From the NCBI RefSeq assembly GCF_001949145.1, contig NW_019091373.1:132460-196459 (forward strand): a stretch of 64,000 nucleotides of DNA, read 5' to 3'. The notes below the pieces were generated by a model, which ran no database searches, was not told where the DNA came from, and worked only from the letters and a program-made list of their open reading frames with translations. A program made the position numbers and the translations under genes. This document shows positions 12,461 to 23,560 of this stretch, piece after piece. Within the stretch, counting starts at the first letter, position 1; each line of letters begins with the position of its first letter. This DNA is from Acanthaster planci. Its lineage: Eukaryota; Echinodermata; Asteroidea; Valvatida; Acanthasteridae.

Positions 12461-15329
12461 GCACAGTGTGTGTGTGAACAATGTGTGTTTGATGTCTGCG
12501 CCACTGCTGGTATTTCTCAAAAGCCCTTAGTACAAACCACACATGTAGATGTGCAAACTGCAAACTAACCCCAAACGGAAAATATCACAGTTTCTTCCCT
12601 AACTCTACACTGAGAAAATACAGCCTACCAGTACTTGAGCAACAGCACATGCATTTAAAGAAATTCTTTTCTTAAACAAGGTGGTTGTACATGTACATGT
12701 GAGCTATTCAGAATGACTGCAGAGTACATTAACTTCAGCGGTACATGGAAGCCAAAACCAGAGCAGTTACCAGTAACAGCTATAATTCCATTCAATTTTT
12801 TGTACGTGTTGTAATGTACATGTATGTATGCACATATTGGCAGATAAGGGTACAACAATTTGACATTGAACCAGGTTTGACATCAAAGCTGGACTTTGAC
12901 ATTGGGGCTGAGGAAGCATGATACCGGTATCTAATACAAGATTCCCTAACAACCCCAAGGACAATGTCTGAACAGTGAAACCATCTTTATCAGGATCTTT
13001 ATCACTGTAAGAAAGAATGAGGGATGTTGAATTGATGAAGCGCATTTAACTAGGAATTCCATGATTCAAACAGTTGTAGAAGTTACTGGCAGCAGAAACC
13101 TGGAATTTAGATTCACCAATGTGGAAAGCTGGCTTGTCTAAGCAGATCAGCAGGTGTTAGGTATCGGAATTTCAAGAATCATCAAACCACAATCAGAAAT
13201 CACTTTGTCATTCTGCCTTACAGACCTCACGTTTCAGGTTTTTTTGTAACCCTAAATCCCCTCTCCAGGTTTTGCCTCGGTCACCTTGTTTGAGACAATG
13301 CGAGTGAGAAGCCGGCTGAATTTAGCAGAGTCCAACAGCTAAAGAGTAAAGTCTCTGTTTCACAGTCCATCAGGCCTGTAACACTAAACAACAAAATTGC
13401 CAAATACTTCTCATTCAAAGGAGAATTTCAATTTTGTCAGTCGCTGGTATAAACTGACAACGTAAATATAAACTCTGATTTGACAAATCCAGTAGAATGA
13501 AAACACATGCCCTGATCTACAGCCCAAAAATGTTTTATTCCTTGGGAAATACTTTACTATTCAGTTCACCTTAAGATTATAAATTAACTCATTGTGTAAA
13601 CATTTCAGCATAACCAATATTCATACAATTAGGAACCATACCAGCCAAGAAGAAAAGAAATCTCTAATACCGGTATACTGGAAAATGAAAACAGAAGTAT
13701 TTACAATGTCTGCCAGTTTGAATATAATATTACAGTTACCGTACCGTACAATGGTACACTGTGAATTTGGCAACCTCCATCTGTTGAATATCAGACACTT
13801 ATTTTTTATCGTACAGACTTGCCATGCCCTCTTCTTAAAAGCAATTTTCTCCATCAACTCCACTACCAGCAAGATTTTTAATAGAATATGGGCAAATTAT
13901 AAATGTCCCATATGTACGTACATGTACAGTATGTAAACCACAAAGCAAGGCACTCAGGCAAGGAAAGGCAACAGGTGTCTAGTACCAGCATCTACAAGAC
14001 ATAATGCTGAGCAGGACAGACTGAACAGAATACATGCATGCAAGCTTACATGTACATGTAGGCGGATGTATCAGGCCATGTTTTCTGAGCTACATGTACC
14101 TGATCTACAAACAAGTTGCCTTTTTCTATCAAAACTGAAACGACCTGTGCATTGCACAGAAACAAAAAAAAAATCATACCGGTACATTTATCAGAAATTG
14201 TGCTGGTACAATACCACTTGCATGTACCCCAATTCACTTGTACAGTTTGTCAACGTTTTCAAGAAGAGGTGAATTTCTCCACACTGCATAAAAGTAAACT
14301 TTAAAGAAAATCAAGTTTGAAGTTGGTCACAGTTTTAAGCAGACTTCAAGAATTTAATACATTGTGCAAAAGCTTATATGCCTTAACCTACCTGTACCAT
14401 AAAATATGACACATTGCACTGTCTAATCCTTAATTAAACTGCAGTAACATTCACTTAAAATTTGCCTCTTTGTGAAAACTCAAAAACTAGAGAAATCAGC
14501 AACACACATACTGTTGCCATTGCATAAATGTAATTGGAGATCACTGTGATTTGGCTGACTTGCGTGGATTTGGTCAATGTGATTTCACCAAGATGGCGGC
14601 ATTAGATACATGTAGTTGATTTGGCCAAAAACTGAAATTCAAATTCAAAAAGGTTGTGATTTTTGGCCAAATTTGCCTCTTCATGTAAGAGGTGATTATT
14701 TGAACAGGTAGGTTACAGGTCTGTATTCTATGTACATGTACATGTAAGCCATTCACCTTTTTGCAGTCAGATCACCAACTTGAACAAGTAACATTTGGTG
14801 ATGTGTGTCCATCCCAAAAACTTTGTTGAAGTACATGAATCATGTTTGATGCAGAATATTTTTGGTAGACATAGATTCGCTGCCTGTTTCCTACTCTACA
14901 TAAACTGACACAGACAGGCTAAACAATAGCTTGAAAAGAAGGGAAAAAAGAAACAAAACAAATCAAAAACCTCAGGATCAATTACATTCATGGTTACTTG
15001 TATAATCTAATTATAAATTGACTTCAATCAAGTCAATTCATCAATCTGCTAGGGCAAAAGTACAGACAGTATGACCTGCAACACAACATGTTCTATTTAC
15101 CCAGACTTCCCATACTCTCCATAGTTGGTGAACAGTAACAACTTTGAAAGTCTAGTCTTACAGTCTTTTCTAGAACCCAAGAAATACATGCAAGTAACAC
15201 TACAGTACAGTGTACATACCGGTGTATTCAGCACAAAGGTCCAGATAAAAATGTAAGATTCTAACAACTGGGAGTGCCTTCAACTGGCAAGTGTGCTACC
15301 GGTACCTTCAGTATTCGGTAGTTGGCTTA

Positions 15330-15960
15330 AAAAAACTAAAAAACATAATACGAACAGCTCTTGTACCGATGCGATCTGTCGCCGCTCTTGCTTGGTCAGG
15401 AGTGCGGCAAACGGATGTAAATCTTGCAATTAGAATATTGACAGGGAACAACATATGGTTAGTTCGCATGGCGTGTCATGTCTTAAGCTTGAGACATTTA
15501 ATTTGCACAGTCAATACCAAATCCCTCTCTCTTTTTGTCATTGCAAGGCACATATAGACTTCAGAAACAGATGTTCTCCTCCCCACATGTAGCCAGCCTC
15601 ATCTGCATATTCATCAGACAGAATCCCACCAAGTACATGTAGCTATGGTAATGGCAGTGATGTTGAGACTTGGATGGGGGGAGGTGAATGGTGGGCGGAG
15701 CCCCAAGCCTCATTTATCATTCTTACCGCTGCAGGTTTTCACGATCGTTTATGAAATTACATGCCCCACAGAAGATAATTGAAAGGCATTTTGCGGCACG
15801 CATCAGTGAGTTTTAGTATCCGGCATTAGTGCCTGGCAAACCTGATTGGACATCTAAGAATGGCAACAGACTCAGCCAACATGTGGTTATCATTAACACC
15901 ATTTGCCGCAATGGATGAATTGAAATTCTCTTCAGTTGACTTCAGTTCTCATCAACTGGG
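15330..15960. promoter_or_regulatory. High-complexity block, candidate conserved non-coding element
   Basis: Apart from one acatgta motif near 15650 this block is free of the local repeat. It has several octamer/homeodomain-like words (tgcatattcat near 15605, catttatcattctt near 15711) and a GC-rich middle around 15675-15705. An 88-codon open frame at 15291-15557 has no recognisable features. Regulatory function is inference. Confidence 0.3.
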
Positions 15961-16885
15961 AATCATTCAATCCTACCCATTTGTTGAGAAAAAAAGTTAA
16001 CCTTATTCCCCCAGTAACTGAACTGGCAGACATACCAGTAAAAGTGTCAACATTCATTTTTGGGGTGACAAATTTCTCTTCTACGGGAATCTGTAAGTTC
16101 TAATTAAAAAAACTACCAGCATGTAAGGTGCATTGTGCAGTCATTCCACTAATATAAATATCATGAAGCATTCAGAACTGACCAAATCGGAGGAGGGTGC
16201 AAGAGAGGACTTGTTTGCACAAATGCCCATACAAACAGGTGCAGGATTGATAAACCCCTTTTTTTCTCTCTTTGGAGCTCGGATTACAGAGGCACATCCA
16301 CTGTACATGTACCCTGTACACTTGCCCGTCTTTTACTCACGAATCTCGGAACACCTGATTAACGTAAAGTTAAGTTTCGAACTCTTTCCAACCAAAGGGT
16401 GTACGTACACGTGCCCAGTAGACTTACAAAGTACATGTGATTACATGCAGCAGATGGTCGTCTGCACAGATTTCTGAAAAGATGCATGGTACATGTACAC
16501 ACATACCAGTACATGTGTATGTATATATATAACACATACATAATATGACATGTAGACTGCTTTTAAATGTCTAAAACCTACTACACCAGAAAACTTTACT
16601 GTTGTCTTGATATTCTTGTAAAGTAAATATTTGTTGCAGCAAAGTCCAAGTTACATGTATTAACTTCTCTATCCTTCCCCCTTCACCTGCTGGAAATATG
16701 TTCTAAGTTTAACTTCACGATTATATCCAAGGCAGATTTGTCCCTTTTTTCTCTTAAATGGGGACATGTATACATGTACACTGAATGTGAACATACATGT
16801 AACACAACATACAAATGATACATGTACATGTAGGTTTGATTTTTTTATGGGGAACATGGCAAGTTACGGTACATGTGATTAGTTT

Positions 16886-17005
16886 GTGGTAGCACCATGC
16901 AAAATATCTCTTTTGATTGTATGTGTGGTTCTGAAAAGAACCGGAGGGTATTCGATATTTCAGACAGTATGCTCTGTCCACCTGTCAGGGGCAGTCTCCA
17001 GACAG
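16886..17005 (-). repeat. Copy of the GTGGTTCTGAGAAGAAC dispersed repeat
   Basis: This stretch contains tagcaccatgcaaaatatct, then gtgtggttctgaaaagaacc, then a cagtatgctctgtcc segment. The same three blocks occur in reverse order and orientation at 45828-45946, and related blocks form the palindromes at 19671-19866 and 53401-53808. It is a single, non-palindromic copy. Confidence 0.65.
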
Positions 17006-17570
17006 AAACCTACACGTACACGTGCATGCATTACATGTACCATAACATTATAAAATTAAGGAGAACCACAATCTGTATACATACATGTACAGGTGTACTT
17101 GTGTAGTCACTGAAAACATAGTCTCTTGTTTGATAACAGATTGACCATGTTGCATAAATACTGATCTTATACACATAGCAAAAAACAAACAATTTTAAAA
17201 ACCTTTGAAACTTTTGTACCCATCTTTTCAAATTTTGATTAACCCTACCATAATCATGCTGGACACCAAGATCCAACAAATTACAATACTTTTACATGTA
17301 TGTACGTGTAGGGTTCAGCAGGCTCCACAAGTTATACATGTACAATGGCTGTGTTAGGGTAGGGGCTGGGGTTTAAGAAAAAGCACAGGTTCACTCTTTC
17401 ACCCATTTTTCTGAGCATGTCTATGGAATATGTCTAATTAGGAATTACATATCCATACAAATCTTTGTTTTCTTGAATACTGTGTAAGAGACTAACAGTT
17501 TTTTAGTTGCCAGCTGATAAAATCAAAGAATTAAGAACTTGACTTTTCTTTCTCAATCTCAGTCTTATTG

Positions 17571-17655
17571 CCCGATTGATTTATTGATTAATAAATTCAT
17601 TCATTGATTGCCTGACTGATTAATCAACCTACAAATTGTCTGATTGATTGATATG
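17571..17655. repeat. Degenerate ATTG/GATT simple repeat
   Basis: Repeated gattgatt, attcattcattg and gattgattgat words make an imperfect tetranucleotide repeat. Confidence 0.7.
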
Positions 17656-17879
17656 AATTGCCTGCTTCCTTATGTTCACCCACAGCATCAAATGTAGGGC
17701 TCGGCTATGCACCGTGCACCCACATGTACACAGAATGGCATTAACATCTGAAGACTATAGAATTTGCTCGGCACAAATAGTTGATTCAAATACATGTGCC
17801 TAGTAGTGCACCCCATTTTTCTGATTAATTCAGTTGTTTGCAGAGCCACATGAAGACCAATCTACAGAAACCTGCAGGT

Positions 17880-18480
17880 AACGTAACTATGGTCCTTAAT
17901 GAAGTACATGTGCCCACCTTCAATCACAGACAGCCGACAACCTCCCACCTTCAAGTGCAAGGGAGGAAAGGAAGGCCCGCAAAAACTGCTGCAGTCAGCA
18001 GCTCATGATTGAATTACTTTTTTTTTAGAAGCTAAATGAAACCATTTTCAGCCATTATCTGTCACTTGTGTGTACACAAGCATCACCTTGAGATCACACA
18101 CCTCCTAATGGCCAATAAAAATTCCTGGGGCTCTCAGCCAGGATGTCCTGGTGAAGAATTGTCTTCTAATTCGCCAGGCATTCATCTTGAGATGCTGTTG
18201 CCAGGACGAGGAGGGCATGTCACACCTGTCTGATTACCGAGCGTCAGTGGCAAGTTAGTCCCAAAGATGGAGGGTTATAAATGGGGTCTGCAAGCGGGGA
18301 GGATCAGGAAACGTCTCAACAAATTTCTTTAAGCAGGCCTCTTGAAGCAGGAAGTGGCATTAGTTTTTAGCTGTTAAAAAATTTCTCCGCTGACACACTG
18401 TATTATCTTTAATGTGATAGTACTGACTGCCGCATAACCGTTGATAGGGGTGCAACCTTTTTAACAAATTACGAATGATT
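17880..18480. promoter_or_regulatory. Repeat-poor block, candidate regulatory element
   Basis: The block contains only one acatgtg word near its left edge and has balanced composition. It includes a T-box half-site tcacacct at 18220-18227 overlapping an E-box cacctg, and gattacc nearby. There is no recognisable coding sequence. Function is inference. Confidence 0.3.
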
Positions 18481-18727
18481 TGATAAAAACACAGCCAATT
18501 GTACATGTAAATGCCATCAGGAGTCTTTCACCCTGACAAGTACACTTACAAGATGAAGTGCAAGTCAGTACCGTTCAAGGAAGGTGGTGCACGCAGATTG
18601 ATGAATATTCCTCCATGATGATAGTGGGTAGTAGTTGTACACGAATGCAAGTACATGTAGCCTGACACTGAGTTTTTTCAACTCTTGCTCAGAGTACACT
18701 ACTGGCACGTACATGTACATGTACCGG

Positions 18728-18934
18728 CAGTGGCGTGCCTGGGGGCACGTCCCCCTCCCCCACAAAACCCCAGTGTCCCCCACATGTCCCCTCCTCCACC
18801 ACTGAAAAACGGAGGAATTGAGCAAGGCTGACAAAAACTTGCCCCCAAAACACACCACTGAAAGCTGGTGCCCCCCAATAAGATGCTGGTGCCCCTTTGT
18901 GCCCCCCCCCAGTAAATTCCTAGCTACACCACTG
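18728..18934. mobile_element. hAT-like MITE, 207 bp
   Basis: The element starts cagtggcgtgcctgg and ends ctagctacaccactg, imperfect terminal inverted repeats of about 16 bp of the widespread CAGTGGCGTAGC type. It is flanked by tgtaccgg (18720-18727) and tgtaccag (18935-18942), an 8-bp duplication with 7 matches, as hAT transposases make. The interior is C-rich and non-coding, so it is a non-autonomous copy. The flanks lie in gtacatgta-type repeat, which raises the chance of a coincidental match. Confidence 0.7.
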
Positions 18935-19670
18935 TGTACCAGTACTTGGTCACAGAGAGGATCGAGAGTGTGACAAAATATATCAGAACACATTCAGCTC
19001 CACAAAAAAGAGCATGTAAAGTTCACTTGGGTTACATGCAAGGGCAAAAACGACGTCACCATCACAAAAATCAAGATTAAGCATAATCATTTGATAATTA
19101 CGGTATACATGTACATGTATACCCCTAACAGTCCCAAATCCTCTGATTTCAATATATTTTATATACACCCTGGGGGGTTAGGGTTAAATTAATGTACATC
19201 TCAAAAGTAACTGTTCCGCAAGCCAAAGCAAGTTCTGAGATATAAAAAGGAAATGCACATACTTCACAGCACTGTTTTCCAGAAACACTCAATAATAGCA
19301 AGAAACTCAAGCAACCAAGTGCTTCGAAAACTTTCTCCTTTCCTAAAAGGAAGCAATTTGCCACTGTTCCGATTTACAATCAAGTGCAGCAAAACAGATT
19401 ATGATAATGCATCCCAAAGTTACACACATGTACCAGTAGGGTATAAACACAATTACACATAGCACTTTTTTTTTACAATTTGACAGTTGTTTTGCCACAT
19501 TTAAGCTACCGGTACATATCTACCTGTACATCTTTTACAACATGGACAAAACTTATCATTCCAAAATGACTTGTTGAGAAACCTGAACAGCCCAGGAGGG
19601 ACATTTGGGGAGAGGAATTAATGCACATACACTGTACTTAAGTAAGATTTGAAGCTTTGCATGGTGGAAG

Positions 19671-19866
19671 TACATAGGATGCAGGTTTGCGGGTACACCA
19701 TGTAAAAACTTCTCTTTTGGGAAGAGGTGTGGTTCTGAGAAGAACTGGTGAGTGTTCAACTCACCGGTTCTTCTAAGAACCACAACTCACCGGTTCTTCT
19801 CAGAACCACACCTCTTCCCAAAAGAGAATTTTTTACATGGTGTACCGGCAAACCTGCATCCTATAC
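19671..19866. repeat. Palindromic copy of the GTGGTTCTGAGAAGAAC repeat
   Basis: The left arm begins tacataggatgcaggtttgc and runs through ggtacaccatgtaaaaa and gtgtggttctgagaagaact. The right arm from about 19780 is its reverse complement with few mismatches. The centre (about 19765-19790) has further cacc ggttcttct copies. The whole forms a near-perfect foldback of about 195 bp. Confidence 0.85.
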
Positions 19867-20263
19867 ACTGTACGTGTACGTTTACGGTTGGTTTGTACAT
19901 GTACCTGCGACAATGATTTGTGATTGGACAGATCATCCTGAAGACTCCACCCCTGATACATGTAAATCTCAGGATAACAGCCATCCTGGTGGAATTGGGA
20001 GATGGAGGATGAGTGATGCATAGAATCGCGACTCCGCATGGCTTGTGGACGTTTGGGTAAAGTCAGGCCTATATGTCCATTTCCAGAAATCTTTTATTAT
20101 GTATCGATAGACCAAGGTTTCTTGCTTTGTTTGTCATTACATCAATTATACAAAGTATGTCGTGACAAATAAACTATTATCTTGAGTGTATATGCCCGAT
20201 GCATACATGTACATGTACATACTGCACTTGTATGTACATGCATGTACACTGTATACATAAATC

Positions 20264-20285
20264 CACACACACACACACACACACC
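20264..20285. repeat. (CA)n microsatellite beside the gap
   Basis: An uninterrupted ca dinucleotide run stops shortly before the run of unknown bases. More cacaca follows the gap at 20394. Confidence 0.9.
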
Positions 20286-20299
20286 CAAGTGTGTATTTG

Positions 20300-20393
20300 N
20301 NNNNNNNNNNNNNNNNNNNNNNNNNNNNNNNNNNNNNNNNNNNNNNNNNNNNNNNNNNNNNNNNNNNNNNNNNNNNNNNNNNNNNNNNNNNNN
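20300..20393. other. Assembly gap, 94 N
   Basis: Ninety-four unknown bases sit between ca-repeat flanks. An unresolved microsatellite is the likely cause. Confidence 0.99.
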
Positions 20394-20774
20394 TCACACA
20401 CACCCAAATTATGCATCTAGCATTGGCATATTATCACTTTAGAATTCTACATGTACATGTAAGTACCGGTGCAATGCCTTCACAGTGTTGCCCAGTGGTA
20501 CTGGAGTTCCCCAAAACATATGCTGAGACATGTACATGTAGTATGAACATGTACATGTATGTCATCATATTATTCCTTTAATTAAAGTGCATCCTTTAAT
20601 AAGGAAACCAATTATGCCACAAAAGCATGCACCTGTGACACTGTAGATGACAAGCTGGAAGAATCCTAGTACATGTACAACAACAGCAAAAAATAACCCT
20701 GTACCTTCTGATTGAGGGATGGAGATGTACATACTTATGGAAAGCCCCAGGTACATGTACATGTAGAAGGACTG

Positions 20775-21190
20775 AAAACCCAATCCATAGGAATGCAAGG
20801 GCAAGTTTTAAACCCTAAAAGACCACAAGTAAACACCATGGCAGAAACGGGGCCTGAAATGGCAGTCTTTATGATGCATCATGCAATGGGAGGGGTTTGA
20901 ACCCTGAGCGAGAGCTACAGGTACATGTACAAGTACGTGTAGATGAAGCATACATGTACATGTACGTACATGTGTGGAAGATACCAGGTATCAGGGCAGT
21001 GGGGCAGAAATCCCATTCTATGGGATGCAATGGGTAGAACTTGAACCTGGCTGAGCAACAATGCTACCACAAGTAAATATTGTGGAGGAACCCTGTTAGA
21101 GGGGCAAAAAACTCAGTCCATAAAATGCAACAGGCAGGATTGGAACCCTGAGTGACAGTGTCACACAAGTAAATGTATAGTTTGTGGAGA
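20775..21190. repeat. Degenerate tandem repeat, four diverged units
   Basis: Four diverged units share ccat-gg-atgcaa-ggg, then a tt-gaaccctga word, and in three units cacaagtaaa. They begin near 20780, 20865, 21010 and 21112. Spacing is irregular (about 85-145 bp) because acatgtacatgta blocks have expanded inside one unit. There is no coding potential. Confidence 0.6.
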
Positions 21191-21199
21191 ATTAGGCCA

Positions 21200-22540
21200 A
21201 ATTAACAAACCTAGTCCAGGAAGACTGCACATTGCAAATATAGTATTTAACTCTTTGAAAAATTGAGCAGTACTTAAATTCTTCTGAGAGATGATTTGTA
21301 ATTTCAGTCTTAAGATCAGATGATATTGAAGTCGATTTCAGTATTTAACACAAATTCCTTAACTTCAAAACTAAAAGAAAGTCACGATGAATAAATGAAA
21401 GGGAAAAAATTACTGAGAAAAACTGAAACAACAAATAAAGAAAAGAAAATTGAAACAAAGTAACTTCAAATCCTAAAACAGCCTACAGTATCAATGAGAG
21501 AACAAACACATGACAAGTAAACATACAATGTATCCCTTCCCACAATAAGAAAATTAAGAAAAATAATAAAAAAACAACGGTTGTTAAAAAATATTAACTT
21601 AAAGACCATCATAACAAAGGGGGGGAATCAAAAACAATTTTCAGTCCACTGAATTTCAGTTTCCAATCCAAGAAAACTGTAGCCCACCAAGCCAGGTGCT
21701 GCTACAGCTATTCTGTAAAGAGCCTGACCAACACGACCAAAGGATTTCAACTAGAATGATCAAAACCAATGGTTTACTTATTAGAGATCTCCAGTCCTTA
21801 CAAGACATCATACTGAAACAGGAACTTGCATGGGTAAAATATGATGTCAACAAAAGAAGGGGGAGCCCCTAGATTGCTGGCTGCTTCTGATGAGTGTTAA
21901 TTACGGTTATTTTTCTTCTTTTTTAAGCACTTGAGTATTTGAGCTGATCCTATCACGAATGAAAACTGAAATAAACAACAATGCCTGCATGCATGTATGC
22001 CGCCTGTGCAACAGTATACTGTACAGTACATGTACAGTACCTGTACTTGAGTCAATACAGTACATGTGCAGGACTAATTAATAAGCTCAACCCTTAAGTT
22101 CCTCATTTGGTACATGTAGATTAAATATTTCACCTCAACCCCAATGTAAACAGTGGTGAGATACTGTGGCAAGATTGTCTCCAATGGGCTCTCCTTTTGT
22201 ATCACTGATTACAATACGGTAGGCAAAACGATCGTGACTCTTTAGTAATCTGGAACAAGCACAAGACTACCAGTACATTATTCGACAGCTGCACATTTCT
22301 GAGAATTGGGGAAGGCTGAATTGTCTTGGCTAAGTTCATGTTCATGTCCAATGGACTATTTGGCCTATTATAAGAAACTCAGAGGAAACCAGAATTGGTG
22401 CCCCCTGCATATCCAACCATCAAAGTTTGGCAACAAATTTAGCAATATGCTCATATTAAAAACAGCACAAGAAGACTAATCACTAATCTTAAATAATGTC
22501 AATTGCAAACATCAAGATAATTATAAATTGTATCTTAGGC
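21200..22540. other. Non-coding, A-rich stretch
   Basis: Only poly-A-rich sequence, short tacatgtac clusters near 22020-22080 and short open frames without family features are present. I see no gene or mobile element. Confidence 0.5.
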
Positions 22541-23560
22541 ATGGCCACAGTAATTGGCTTCAGATGAGTAGCGTGGATTGCCCATTACAAGAATGTTCAC
22601 TACTTAGCCAGCTTGAGGATTGCAGTATTTTGTTAATCGGATGAATGGGTCATCTAAGAATGTGAGTCAAAACATGCCAGGTGGTGCTTGATTGAGGAGA
22701 ATATTCATTGATTGAGTGAGTATTGACATTCCTTTAATGGATTTCATTATCTAAGACTTTATCCGTTACATACATGTACCAGGTGAACACTTGTGCAAGG
22801 TTTATTGCCATTCTATGCTTTGCCTTGTCCTGTAAAGTACATCCCCATATGCAGTAAGTGTTAATGAAAATCCACTGAGTCGCAAGAAAATGCCCTCTAA
22901 ACGAATAAAGCAATTAGATAATTAAGGTCTTGTACGTGGCCTTCTTTTTCGCAGTTAATAGGCAATGTGCAAATTTTGGCACAGTGATATCACGGTCATT
23001 ATCTTAGCAGTGGGCCTTGGTACTTCGAGTGCGAGGGTGTCTCATTTAAAAAGAGGTCTTCGAGTTTTTATTGCTGGCAGTGTTTCACTTCTCTTTTTTT
23101 TGAATGGGCAACAGATCTAATTAAAAAGACAGGAAAAATAAAGCCAATTGAAATGGAAATGTTTGTGTCGCCAGACAATCACGTTCAAGTATAAAGCATC
23201 TGCTGTGCCTATTTTCATTTCCCCAATCTATGAAAAGAGTTTTACAAGCGCCTCTGCCAAGAGGCTGGCAGACACGGAGCGAGCACTAGGCGAGGGGAGA
23301 GACACAGGAAAAAAAAATAAGACAACTAATCACCGAAAATGCAAATTCCAACAGCACCAAGGCGGAAACAAATTAACACCAGCGAATCAACAGAGACTAC
23401 TACCGAGTCTGATAAATGTCTCGTTATAACAAGATGAACGGCTCAAGTGTATTGAATACCATATTGCTGGGCCCTCAGCTCTGAAGGATCCTTTCAGAGG
23501 GGGGAAAACAGATCGTGACGGCCGCCGCTTTAGGATTTTTTCTTTATATATATAAACGCT
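22540..23560. promoter_or_regulatory. Long repeat-poor block, candidate regulatory cluster
   Basis: Apart from one acatgtac at about 22773, this kilobase lacks the local repeat. It contains several homeodomain-type cores, including caattagataattaag at 22911-22926 and ctaattaaaaag near 23120, and unique GC-balanced sequence at 23220-23300. No exon is supported. This is the longest such block left of DLST. Confidence 0.35.

Larger units (their letters stand above)
7440..15320. other. Non-coding, repeat-rich intergenic stretch
   Basis: I see no gene here apart from the LINE tail listed separately. The sequence is dominated by acatgta/tacatgta palindromes (dense around 8785-8812, 9840-9870 and 12390-12460), accggt motifs and A/T runs. 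A unique-looking block without these motifs lies about 9600-9740. Confidence 0.5.

Noticed and set aside
18565-18993. 142-codon minus-strand open frame
   Set aside because: It runs through the C-rich hAT-like MITE and its flanks, so its length reflects composition of the element and it shows no domain.
20182-20442. Open frames across the gap
   Set aside because: They depend on 94 unknown bases and a CA repeat.
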